Below, one piece after another: positions 1 through 7,032 of a stretch of 11,158 nt of DNA. Under the pieces are notes generated by a model. The model was not told where the DNA came from, searched no databases, and saw nothing but the letters and a program-made list of their open reading frames with translations. Source of the stretch: Proteobacteria bacterium UBA6920 (lineage in GTDB: Bacteria > Pseudomonadota > Gammaproteobacteria > SG8-11). Numbering within the stretch: the first letter of the stretch is position 1; each line of letters opens with the position of its first letter. Location of the stretch: assembly GCA_002448875.1 (NCBI GenBank), contig DKAS01000159.1, positions 1-11,158 of the forward strand, given 5' to 3'. The position numbers and the translations under genes were made by a program.

Positions 1-121
1 GCGACATGCGCTGCAACATTTGTGTTTCCCAGCGCAGCCCAGCCGGCAGATAGGTGCAGGCAATAAAAAGCAGCAGGGACAGGCTGATCAGCAGGGTACG
101 AGTGACAGGACGTTTGTTCAC
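1..121 (-). CDS. N-terminus of an exported or membrane-anchored protein (partial)
   Basis: The minus strand is open from a GTG at 121-119 to the left edge, giving 40 residues that begin MNKRPVTRTLLISLSLLLF. A basic start (K3, R4, R8) is followed by a hydrophobic stretch of about 15 residues ending IACTYLP, which fits a signal peptide or a membrane anchor. The FIAC could be a degenerate lipobox, although Phe at -3 is unusual. The GTG is chosen because an in-frame TAA lies nine codons upstream with no ATG, GTG or TTG between. No clear Shine-Dalgarno precedes it. The rest of the gene lies outside the window, so the family cannot be identified. It is transcribed away from the DUF2452 gene. Confidence 0.55.
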   Translation of the reverse strand, partial: MNKRPVTRTLLISLSLLLFIACTYLPAGLRWETQMLQRMS

Positions 122-327
122 GTGCGGTTCTGTATTGTCATTGCGAGCTTAGCTATACTCCGGGAGCCGTGACCGTGGCGCGTGACGCAGGCAGCGCGTC
201 GTGACTGAACTCGTCGTACCGTATACTTGGTCTTTAAGCGTTATCGGCGCCGCCGGCGGCGGCTTAAACCGTTTTAATTTCACGTCTTGACGCTTATTTA
301 ATCAAGTACTTACACAGATATTCTGCT
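122..327. other. Divergent intergenic region with inverted repeats
   Basis: This 206-bp stretch lies between two divergently read genes and should hold both promoters. It contains a stem (181-188 with 196-203, including two G-U pairs) and a nested inverted repeat at 233-268. A TTGACG at 287-292 resembles a -35 box for the rightward gene, with TACACA at 311-316 as a poor -10 match 18 bp away. That would leave almost no leader before the ATG at 328, so it is only a candidate. No open frame with a ribosome binding site is seen here. Confidence 0.45.
233..268. repeat. Nested inverted repeat
   Basis: TTTAAGC (233-239) is matched by its complement GCTTAAA (262-268). Between them is a 14-bp perfect palindrome (248-261) centred on GCCGCCGGCGGC. 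No T-run follows on either strand, so a classical terminator is unlikely. It could be a protein-binding operator, a cruciform or a chance GC-rich palindrome. Confidence 0.4.
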
Positions 328-840
328 ATGGATGATAAAGATAATTTCAGCAAATACAAGGGTGAGGCTCATCTGGGCGCCGATCACTCGGCACCCTGCC
401 CGGTAAGCCGTCTGGCACCCCAGATCAGCCTGGTGGATCTGGCGGGCGAAATCGCCCAAGCCGATACCCTGGTCAATGTCAGGGTCAGCGCCAAACTGCA
501 GGTGATCGCTGACCAGATTCGCATGTTGCAAGGCGAGGCGCGCGCGGTGCTGGAGGCGGCGGCCCGTGACCAGCAGCTGCACAACGCCCAGTGCAGTTTC
601 CGCAAGATTGCCGGCCGGGTTTACCATCTCTATCGCAAAGCGGATGGCAGCGCCTACTTCTCGCAATTGTCTCCGGATGAATGGAATGGCCACCCGCCCC
701 ATGTATTCATCGATTCCTATCTATTACAGGCCGATATGTCCTGGTTGGCGCTGCGCGAGCTGCAGGCTCGCGACCAGGAGCATGACACCCGCGATCTGGT
801 CAAACGCCTGCTGGCGCTGTCGCCCCCCGCAGCCAGCTGA
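328..840 (+). CDS. DUF2452 family protein
   Basis: This encodes a 170-residue soluble protein with no signal peptide or membrane segment, so it is presumably cytoplasmic. I recognise it as DUF2452 from the run of conserved blocks: PVSRLAPQISLVDLAGEI (about 25-43), a helix including KLQVIADQIRMLQGEA, then YHLYRKADGSAYFSQLSP (about 99-116), HPPHVFIDSYLLQADMSW (about 121-138). The length fits the family as I recall it. The biochemical function of DUF2452 is unknown. The ATG at 328 is used although no clear Shine-Dalgarno precedes it. It stands alone: a divergent gene lies upstream, and a 262-bp gap separates it from the downstream operon, so it is probably its own transcription unit. The C-terminal tail (LLALSPPAAS) is low complexity. 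Confidence 0.8.
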   Translation: MDDKDNFSKYKGEAHLGADHSAPCPVSRLAPQISLVDLAGEIAQADTLVNVRVSAKLQVIADQIRMLQGEARAVLEAAARDQQLHNAQCSFRKIAGRVYHLYRKADGSAYFSQLSPDEWNGHPPHVFIDSYLLQADMSWLALRELQARDQEHDTRDLVKRLLALSPPAAS

Positions 841-1102
841 AGATTCCCCCCTGCCGGCAGGAAAAATTCCGGTCCGGATCACATCCGACGGCCCCTACGG
901 GCACGCAGTCTAAAGAGCATTGTCGTACCGCCGATAACCTCAAGGCATAGCCAAAAAGCATGATGTTTCTCCGGAATAGTGCTGTTTAGCGTTTGTATCT
1001 GACCCCACTCTGATCCGCCGGCTGGCGGGGGCGATGACGTCCGGGAGCAGGTGGCCTTAATAATGCAGTACTCAGCAAATTTTGATTGCGGGAAAGACGC
1101 CG
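841..1102. other. Gene-free stretch with several palindromes, upstream of the operon
   Basis: No credible gene is seen on either strand. Short dyads cluster just after the DUF2452 stop: CCTGCCGGCAGG (850-861), TCCGG/CCGGA (868-878), CGGAT/ATCCG (875-887) and GCCC/GGGC (891-902). Another, CCGCC/GGCGG, lies at 1015-1028. None is followed by a T-run on the plus strand, so a typical Rho-independent terminator for the DUF2452 gene is not demonstrated. The right end probably contains the promoter and ribosome binding site of the long operon. I could not match it to a known riboswitch. Confidence 0.45.
1034..1064 (+). promoter_or_regulatory. Candidate sigma-70-like promoter for the lipoprotein/transporter operon
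   Basis: AATAAT at 1059-1064 matches the -10 consensus at five of six positions. ATGACG at 1034-1039 matches four of six -35 positions, but the 19-bp spacer is longer than ideal. Transcription would begin near 1071, leaving a leader of about 30 nt before the ATG at 1103. This comes from inspection by eye only and is weak. Confidence 0.25.
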
Positions 1103-1546
1103 ATGAAGTCCACACGAATTTTTACAATATCTGGAATTATTCTCCTTGCCGCGCTGGGTGGCTGCGCCACCGGAATCAGCGGCACCGTGCGCCTGGTCGA
1201 TATGAATAATCTGCCGGTTACCGATGGCGATGCCGAAGGTATCGTCGTCAACATGATCAATACTTCTGTTCCGCTGGAAGAAGCCTCGTTCGCGGTAAAA
1301 ACGGATAAGAACGGCAAATTCAACAGCGACGGCGCCAAGCTCAAGAATGGAACTTACAAGGTTGAAGCCGGCAAAAGCGGTTTTCTCACCACCACGGTAA
1401 CGGTGGAAGTCAAAGGTGGCGAGGAAGTGAATCTGGATCTGAAACAGATTCCCAAGAAGCAGAGCCGGACCTTCCGCAGCTCCGGCTCTGACCAGGACAA
1501 GATCGTGAATCCCGGTGAAGTCAATATTCAGCCGCCGGCAATGTAA
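1103..1546 (+). CDS. Small lipoprotein with carboxypeptidase-regulatory/Ig-like fold
   Basis: This 147-residue protein starts with a lipoprotein signal: a basic start, a hydrophobic core and the lipobox L18-G19-G20-C21. Alanine follows the cysteine, so outer-membrane sorting is likely. The mature part (about 24-125) alternates beta-type segments (GISGTVRLVD, FAVKTDKNGKF, LKNGTYKVEAGKSGF, TTTVTVEVKGG), as in transthyretin/carboxypeptidase-regulatory-like domains, which usually act as binding or spacer modules. The C-terminus is polar and probably disordered. The ATG at 1103 is preferred over an in-frame TTG at 1082 because GGGAAAG (1090-1096) lies 6 nt upstream and the signal peptide then begins correctly. 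It is the first gene of the operon, 72 bp before the large lipoprotein. No enzymatic residues are apparent and the function is unknown. Confidence 0.75.
   Translation: MKSTRIFTISGIILLAALGGCATGISGTVRLVDMNNLPVTDGDAEGIVVNMINTSVPLEEASFAVKTDKNGKFNSDGAKLKNGTYKVEAGKSGFLTTTVTVEVKGGEEVNLDLKQIPKKQSRTFRSSGSDQDKIVNPGEVNIQPPAM
1460..1490 (+). other. Perfect 10-bp hairpin inside the end of the small lipoprotein gene
   Basis: CAGAGCCGGA at 1460-1469 pairs perfectly with TCCGGCTCTG at 1481-1490 across an 11-nt loop. It lies in codons for the polar C-terminal tail. No T-run follows. It may stabilise or pause the mRNA, or it may be a by-product of codon choice. Confidence 0.45.
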
Positions 1547-1554
1547 TTCTGACG

Positions 1555-1581
1555 CCGTCGCCGCTTTGCATGCGGCGGCGG
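1555..1581 (+). other. Strong GC hairpin between the two lipoprotein genes
   Basis: Positions 1555-1564 pair with 1572-1581 to give a 10-bp stem with one G-U pair and a 7-nt loop (TTTGCAT). The bases after it are AAATAAAACC, so it lacks the U-tract of an intrinsic terminator for plus-strand transcripts. It starts 8 bp after the upstream stop codon and ends 37 bp before the next ATG. That position suits a 3'-end stabiliser or differential-expression element. Partial attenuation remains possible. Confidence 0.5.
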
Positions 1582-1618
1582 AAATAAAACCAGTGATGTG
1601 CATGGTGACGGAGGGCAC

Positions 1619-4192
1619 ATGAACTCAATCAGGCTGTTGCTGCCTGCGATGCTGGCATTGTTTTTCAGTTTGTCCTGTTCCGAAAAACCGGTCGATGTAA
1701 CCTTGAATGTGGCGGCGACCCTCGCCGGCAAACCGCTGGCCGGTGCCAAGGTGATGGTCGATGGCGTGGCCTCCGGCGAGACCGATGCCCATGGCAAGCT
1801 GCCGGTGGCTCTGTCCAGGATGCGCGGGTTTCACGGCAAGATCGCCGTGACGATGGAGGCGGCGGAAACGCGGGCCAAGCCCTGGGAAGGGGAATATGCC
1901 ATTGCCACGGATGAAAAAGCGCAAGGCGCCATCTACAACGTCGAGGCGACACTGCGCGGTTTCGTAACCGTTATTGTTACCAGCGCCGGCAAACCCCTGG
2001 CCAATGCCGTGATCCGCGACAACAAGAAAGAACTGGGTCGCAGCGACGCGGTCGGCGAATTCGAGTATGACTTCGATGCATGGCCGGAGTCCGGCATGGT
2101 GGTCAGTGTCGGCAAAGAAGACTACGTGACGGAAAAACTGGTGCTGGAGGGGGTCTCGGGCAAGCGCTTTGCCGTCGATCTGTACGAGCGCGCCATCATC
2201 CGGGTAAAGTCGATGCGCGAGGAAAACGGGCATGCGACGCCGCTGGCGGGGTCCGTCGTATTTCTCGACGGTAACCAGATCGGCGTCACCGATGACGGCG
2301 GCAACCTGGTGTATCGCCACAAGGGCGCTCACGGCAAGAGCGCGACCCTGATGATCAAGGTCAAGGATCACGTGCCGGCCCAGGTGCAGGATAAAGTCGA
2401 GCTGGCGGGCAAGAGCAATATCACGCGTTATTTCTATCCCGAGCAGGCGAGCCCGGTACGCCTCGGCGTCTATGAGTTCGTCAGCAATACCGCCAATGCC
2501 AATATCTCGGAAGTCGTGGATCGCGTCGCCGGCAAATTCGTCGAGGAATTGAAGGCGGAAACCGGCGCATTTGCCATCCTTGACCGTAACGAGTTGAAAA
2601 GGCTGATCAGCAGCAGCAAGACCAATATAGATAAGCTGAAGCAGAAAGGGTGGCAGCAAAAACCCCTGGCCAATGCCATGGATGTGCTGGCGATAGGCAG
2701 CGTCAGCAAGGACGAGAGCGACGGCTATTACATCGAAGTGAGCATGTTCCGCAATGACGGTCGCCTGATCATGAGCCATGTGGGACATGCCAGCGGCGAC
2801 AGCAATTGGCGCATTGGCCGCGCGATCAGCGACATTGTCGAGAACATCGTCGAGCGTTACCCGTTCGAGGCGGTGATCACTGGCGGCGGCGCCGATGAGT
2901 TTCGCATCAATATGGGCAAGAAAGTATTCCCCATCACCGATGATGACGTGTTCAGCGTACGGGCGGTGAACCGGGATCCGGGCGGGCGCGCCACGGACGA
3001 GGAAATTGGTGCATTGAAGGTGCGTAATCGCAAGCCGTTGTTTACCAATCTGGCGGTCGAGGGCATGACCAAAGATCGGAAACCGCAAATCGGCGACAAG
3101 GTCGTGCGCCTGGACAGCGCGCAGCAGCGTACCACCAACTATGTGTCGCTGCTGGTCAAGGGCGGGGTGGACGATAGCCGGGTGCCGTTGTCCGGCGTCA
3201 ACGTCTATGCCGCGAAGAAGTGGATCGGGGTGACCGACATGAGCGGCAAGCTCGACATTCCGGCGCGCATCGGTAAAGACGTGGATGTGGTTCTCTACCG
3301 GCATGGTTTCAAACAGGTAGCGAAAACCCTGGACGCGCAGTCCAAGGGGCAGGTGTTCGAGCTGGCGATGGAATCGTTCAACTCCAACCTGAATCTGGCT
3401 TCCGACCCCAACGGCGCCAAGGTGTATATCGACGAACAGAACATAGGTTCTACTCCATTGGCGCAGCCGTATCCGATTCCCCTGGGTTTCCACAATCTGC
3501 GCATCGCCAAGGGCGGCGACTATCGCGACTGGGAAGAGGTGGTGGAATTCAACAAACATGAGGAAAACATGACCGGCGATCATAAGGTCGTGTTGTACAA
3601 GGATTGGGTAAGAATCGGCGATCGCGCCTATGAAAATCATGACCTGGTCGGCGCCATCGAGGCCTATCGCAGCGCCAATCGCGATCATCCCGACTTCGCC
3701 GAATCGCATCACCGGCTGGCGCGGATGTACATGGACGAAAAGGGCGACTATGATGCCGCGATCACCGAGTTCGAATCAGTGCTGGAAGTGCCGGAGGTAA
3801 AACAGCTGATTCTCAAGCAGTACGCCGTGGTCTACACCAACCTCGGTCATGCCTATTTCGCCAAGGGTGAACAGGTGCAGGACAAGGACAAGGACGCGGC
3901 GGCAAAATATTTCGCCAAGGCGATCAGTGTGCTGGGCAAGGCGCGGGAAAACTCGCGCTTCTTCCCCAACGAGAACTACGACGAGATCATTCACGATACT
4001 TACTATTATCTGGCCATGTCCTATCACTATCTGTATACGATAACACACAATGAGGCCATCCTCGGCAACGCGGATCTGGCGTGGCAGCAGTACTTTGATT
4101 TCTTTCCGCAGAAACTCGAAGATCGCGAGGAATTCGCCCGTATCAAGAACGCCGCGCGCCAATTGTGGGATCAGATAAAGAGCAAGGCCTGA
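1619..4192 (+). CDS. Mosaic envelope lipoprotein: Ig-like repeats, CsgG/FlgT-like region, PEGA, TPR
   Basis: This 857-residue protein starts with a signal peptide ending FFSLSC. C20 is the likely lipidated residue, though Ser at -3 makes the lipobox atypical. Three Ig/carboxypeptidase-regulatory-like modules follow (cores near 37-62, 124-150 and 207-232), sharing a PLAG/PLAN turn and a G-[TR]-[ST]-D-x-x-G motif. Residues about 279-410 (VRLGVYEF through FAILDRNELKRL) resemble a CsgG/FlgT-type domain. About 415-500 looks like a FlgT C-terminal beta domain. A fourth Ig-like module (about 522-545), a PEGA domain (about 587-650, core DPNGAKVYIDEQNIGSTPL) and about four TPR units (663-833) complete it. 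ATG 1619 follows GGAGGG (1610-1615); an in-frame GTG at 1598 would put charged residues before the signal. All recognisable modules are for binding or assembly, not catalysis, so I infer a periplasm-facing scaffold. Domain names come from pattern recognition, not a profile search. Confidence 0.75.
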   Translation: MNSIRLLLPAMLALFFSLSCSEKPVDVTLNVAATLAGKPLAGAKVMVDGVASGETDAHGKLPVALSRMRGFHGKIAVTMEAAETRAKPWEGEYAIATDEKAQGAIYNVEATLRGFVTVIVTSAGKPLANAVIRDNKKELGRSDAVGEFEYDFDAWPESGMVVSVGKEDYVTEKLVLEGVSGKRFAVDLYERAIIRVKSMREENGHATPLAGSVVFLDGNQIGVTDDGGNLVYRHKGAHGKSATLMIKVKDHVPAQVQDKVELAGKSNITRYFYPEQASPVRLGVYEFVSNTANANISEVVDRVAGKFVEELKAETGAFAILDRNELKRLISSSKTNIDKLKQKGWQQKPLANAMDVLAIGSVSKDESDGYYIEVSMFRNDGRLIMSHVGHASGDSNWRIGRAISDIVENIVERYPFEAVITGGGADEFRINMGKKVFPITDDDVFSVRAVNRDPGGRATDEEIGALKVRNRKPLFTNLAVEGMTKDRKPQIGDKVVRLDSAQQRTTNYVSLLVKGGVDDSRVPLSGVNVYAAKKWIGVTDMSGKLDIPARIGKDVDVVLYRHGFKQVAKTLDAQSKGQVFELAMESFNSNLNLASDPNGAKVYIDEQNIGSTPLAQPYPIPLGFHNLRIAKGGDYRDWEEVVEFNKHEENMTGDHKVVLYKDWVRIGDRAYENHDLVGAIEAYRSANRDHPDFAESHHRLARMYMDEKGDYDAAITEFESVLEVPEVKQLILKQYAVVYTNLGHAYFAKGEQVQDKDKDAAAKYFAKAISVLGKARENSRFFPNENYDEIIHDTYYYLAMSYHYLYTITHNEAILGNADLAWQQYFDFFPQKLEDREEFARIKNAARQLWDQIKSKA

Positions 4193-4230
4193 TTCTAGGG
4201 CGCACTATGCACTATGGATCGGGGCAGCAA

Positions 4231-5526
4231 ATGAAGCGGCAGAGGCGGGCGGTATTCATGGCCGCGTATCTGGCGGCGCTGTTGACGGCGATGTTTTCCT
4301 TCGCTGATCCGACGCCGCCCGCCGGGCAGGCGGACCAGCCGCCTGCTGGCGAGGCGGACACCGTCGCTGGCGCGGCGCCCGTTACCGAGGAACAGGCGGT
4401 GGTGAAAGGTGATGCAGGTGATGCCGTCGCTGCCGGCGAGCCGGTGGCAGAGGAAATGACGGTCGCTGTGCAGCCGTTACTGGCGGCACTGGTGCCGGGT
4501 AAGAACGACAGCCACCCTCTGTGGTCACCGAGCGGCGAATTGCTGAGTTTCGAACGCGCCATCAACGGCAAGCAGGAGATCCTGATCGCCAAACGTGATG
4601 GCAGCGTAATAAAGCGCGTTTACTACAAGTTGACGCCGGAAGGCAGCGATATGGGCTTGGCGGCGTTGCTGCCGGAACTGGCGCAGGCATCGGTAAGTTA
4701 CAATGCCGCCCTCACCTGGTCGCCACGCAGCGATCGGTTCGTATTCATGAGTAATGCCGGCGAAGGAAACTACGATTTGTATATCGACAGCGTCAACGCT
4801 AACGACATCAGACGCCTGACCGACCATCCACAGAAAGATGGGCAGGCCGACTGGGCGCCGGCAAGGGAAGAAGTGACATTCGTATCCGGACGCAGCGGGA
4901 ATGCCCTGGTCTATATACTGGACCTGCAGAGCGGCGTGACCACCGGCATCACCCGGGGCGCGGACACTTACCTGTTTCCCCGCTGGTCGCCCGACGGCAG
5001 AAGCATCTGCGTCATGTATGGCAGCAATTCGAACCATGATATTCTGGTGGTGCGCGATATCGGTGATGCCCAGCATACCACCGCGGCGCTGACGGTCTGG
5101 GAGCATGACGACATCAGCCCGACCTGGTCGCCGGACGGGCGTAAGCTGGCGTTCTACAGCAACTATAACAGCGCCGGTGACCCCAAGAGCTGGTCCATCA
5201 TCGTGGTCAACGCCGCCGGCGGCGACCCGGTGGCGGAACCGGGCTTACCGCGGCTGGTCGTGGCGGAAAACGTCGTGCCCGACGTGACCAGCGGACCGGC
5301 GTGGCTGCCTGATTCCGCGCATATCGCCTACGTCTTCAACGATCGCACCGACTACAATCCGATTATGGTGGTCGATGTGCGTGACCATACGCGGCGAAAA
5401 CTGCGGACCGGAACCGCCATCAATCATGATATCAGTGTTTCCCGCCAGGGTATCATGGCGTTTCGCGCTCAGGTGGACCAGTGGGATCAGATATTTCTTG
5501 CAGACTTGACGGCAATCAAACCATGA
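4231..5526 (+). CDS. Secreted TolB-like beta-propeller protein (PD40 repeats)
   Basis: This 431-residue protein has a signal peptide (KRQRR, then a hydrophobic core, probable cut after SFA near residue 24). A proline/alanine-rich acidic linker runs to about residue 85. At least six PD40/WD40-like blades follow, marked by WSPSGELLSF (near 96), WSPRSDRFVF (162), WAPAREEVTF (206), WSPDGRSICV (250), WSPDGRKLAF (297) and WLPDSAHIAY (356), plus a degenerate one near 398. This is the TolB C-terminal propeller type, a periplasmic protein-binding platform. The linker replaces TolB's N-terminal alpha/beta domain, and no pal, tolA or ybgF neighbours are present, so I do not call it TolB itself. ATG 4231, with GGGG 6 nt upstream, gives the best signal peptide; ATG 4207 and GTG 4165 are in-frame alternatives. 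It lies 38 bp after the previous gene. Confidence 0.75.
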   Translation: MKRQRRAVFMAAYLAALLTAMFSFADPTPPAGQADQPPAGEADTVAGAAPVTEEQAVVKGDAGDAVAAGEPVAEEMTVAVQPLLAALVPGKNDSHPLWSPSGELLSFERAINGKQEILIAKRDGSVIKRVYYKLTPEGSDMGLAALLPELAQASVSYNAALTWSPRSDRFVFMSNAGEGNYDLYIDSVNANDIRRLTDHPQKDGQADWAPAREEVTFVSGRSGNALVYILDLQSGVTTGITRGADTYLFPRWSPDGRSICVMYGSNSNHDILVVRDIGDAQHTTAALTVWEHDDISPTWSPDGRKLAFYSNYNSAGDPKSWSIIVVNAAGGDPVAEPGLPRLVVAENVVPDVTSGPAWLPDSAHIAYVFNDRTDYNPIMVVDVRDHTRRKLRTGTAINHDISVSRQGIMAFRAQVDQWDQIFLADLTAIKP

Positions 5527-6998
5527 ACAGGCTGGTGATATTTATTCTCGCGCTCGTCGCCATCGCGGCGCCGACCTTGCCGGCGGTTGCCGAAGTCGAA
5601 CAGAAGGCGGCGCAGTTGATCATTCTGCACCGCTACCAGAGTGCGGCAAAAATTCTGATGGCGTCGGACATTGACGCGATGGACGAGCAGTCGTTGATGT
5701 TCATGGGTTCGGTATGTCTGCGCAACGCGCAATTGCACCAGGAAGTCGCCGCCGCCGTCACCGAAGTGGTGCCGGTCTACTTGCGCAAACTGGCCGCGGA
5801 AAAGGGCAATGCGCGCAGCCGCTACGTCGATTTGTTCCAGGGCATGTGGCTGCTGGAAACGGGCAAAGACAAGGCCGCGCAACCGCTGCTGGAGAAATTC
5901 AGCGTCAACAAATCCATCGAGGCGAAGTATTCGCTGCTGGCCAGGGCCTATCTTGGCCTGGCCATGTACCGCCAGGGAAACAAAACCGCCGCGCAGAAGC
6001 ACTGGCAGGCCGCCGCTGCCGGTGACCCCGAAGTCAGAGCGGTGCTGGCCGGCATCTATGCGCTTACCGGCCAGGCAGAGACAAAAGTCCGCGCCACGCT
6101 GGCCGATGCGCTGGCGACACTGAAACAGGAACCGCTGCCGCCGCTGGCGCTGGAAAGCGCCCTGATAGTATACGCGAAATACAATGATGTGCGCGCCGCG
6201 CTGCAGCAACTGCGGGACGACCGCGCATTGTCCGTGCCGGTATACAGCGAGCAGATCGCCGTTGACAAGCAAGTGCAGTTTTTCAGCGGCGGATTGCCGC
6301 GGCGCCTGGCGGAGGCCTATATGCAGATGGCGGCGCTTTACCTGCAAAAGGCCGCGCAATCCGGCACCGTGCAGGGGATATCCGAATACTACCTGGCGCA
6401 AACCTATGTGGCGCGCGGCGATCTGAGTAAGGCCGCCGCCGTCATCGAGCGCGCGCGCAGCGGCGGCAAACTGGTGGCGGCATTCGACAATCGGGCGGAA
6501 ATCCTGCAGTCCGTCCTGCAGGTGGAGCGCAACAACAATACCGGCAGTGACAATGCGCTGCGTGGCATGGCGCAGCGCTTCGTCAACAGCCCGGAACTGA
6601 TGGCGGAACTGGTAAACAGCTGTACGCTGCTGCGCCTGCAATGCAAGGCGGTTATCGAAATTGCCAGGCAGGAAGCGGAGCGCAGCCAGAACGATCGTTA
6701 CCGCTTGCTGCATACGGCGCTGGGCGCCTATTTTCGCGGTCAAGGAGATGCCGCCCAGGCTCTGCTCTACTTCGAAACCGGCCGCGACAAGAGCATGAAA
6801 AACAAGATGGAAAGCAATGATCCGCAGATGCTGGTGCAGATGGCGCAATTGCACCTGCAGCACAAGAATTTTTCCGAAAATCTCGAAATCTATTTCGAGC
6901 TGAGCAAGGAATATCCGGTGGTCCGCCAGATACAAGATGCGGTGCAGGCGATTTATGGCATGGAAAACCAGAGCGCCGGCGACGTAAAGATATTCTGA
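5523..6998 (+). CDS. Secreted TPR-like helical-repeat protein
   Basis: This 491-residue protein has a signal peptide with probable cleavage after AVA (residue 23). The rest is almost wholly helical, with A/L/Y-patterned helix pairs resembling degenerate TPR or Sel1-like units, for example near 104-127, 138-170, 287-318 (YYLAQTYVARGDLSKAAAVI), 394-425 (LGAYFRGQGDAAQALLYFE) and 436-467. No catalytic motif is seen. Such solenoids usually mediate protein-protein contacts, and this one should act in the periplasm. The ATG at 5523 overlaps the stop of the propeller gene (ATGA), which indicates translational coupling and suggests the two products work together. There is no good Shine-Dalgarno of its own, as expected for a coupled start. 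I do not recognise a specific named family. Confidence 0.7.
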   Translation: MNRLVIFILALVAIAAPTLPAVAEVEQKAAQLIILHRYQSAAKILMASDIDAMDEQSLMFMGSVCLRNAQLHQEVAAAVTEVVPVYLRKLAAEKGNARSRYVDLFQGMWLLETGKDKAAQPLLEKFSVNKSIEAKYSLLARAYLGLAMYRQGNKTAAQKHWQAAAAGDPEVRAVLAGIYALTGQAETKVRATLADALATLKQEPLPPLALESALIVYAKYNDVRAALQQLRDDRALSVPVYSEQIAVDKQVQFFSGGLPRRLAEAYMQMAALYLQKAAQSGTVQGISEYYLAQTYVARGDLSKAAAVIERARSGGKLVAAFDNRAEILQSVLQVERNNNTGSDNALRGMAQRFVNSPELMAELVNSCTLLRLQCKAVIEIARQEAERSQNDRYRLLHTALGAYFRGQGDAAQALLYFETGRDKSMKNKMESNDPQMLVQMAQLHLQHKNFSENLEIYFELSKEYPVVRQIQDAVQAIYGMENQSAGDVKIF

Positions 6999-7032
6999 TA
7001 TAAAGCAAACGCAAACAAGTGAGGGCTGCGTT

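Noticed and set aside
848..866. Possible intrinsic terminator after the DUF2452 gene (CCTGCCGGCAGG palindrome).
   Set aside because: The stem has almost no loop and is followed by GAAAAATTCC instead of a T-run on the plus strand. On the minus strand it is followed by a G-run.
979..1012. The stretch containing TGTATCTGACCCC looked like an edge of a mobile element or REP-type repeat.
   Set aside because: There is no second copy, no terminal inverted repeat, no target duplication and no transposase in the window.
1598..1618. GTG at 1598 as an earlier start of the large lipoprotein.
   Set aside because: It would add charged residues before the signal peptide, and the GGAGGG ribosome binding site lies inside that extension, just before the ATG at 1619.
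1625..3712. A very long open frame (695 codons) on the minus strand opposite the large lipoprotein gene.
   Set aside because: It is antisense to a well-supported gene with signal peptide, PEGA and TPR domains. Its translation is rich in His, Ala and Arg with no recognisable domain, as expected for the complement of GC-rich coding sequence.
5481..5522. An upstream in-frame start for the helical-repeat protein inside the propeller gene.
   Set aside because: It would bury the signal peptide behind 14 polar residues. The ATG at 5523 in an ATGA overlap fits much better.
4231..5526. Calling the propeller gene tolB.
   Set aside because: The N-terminal TolB domain is not visible, and none of the usual tol-pal neighbours is present. 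Only the propeller similarity is supported.
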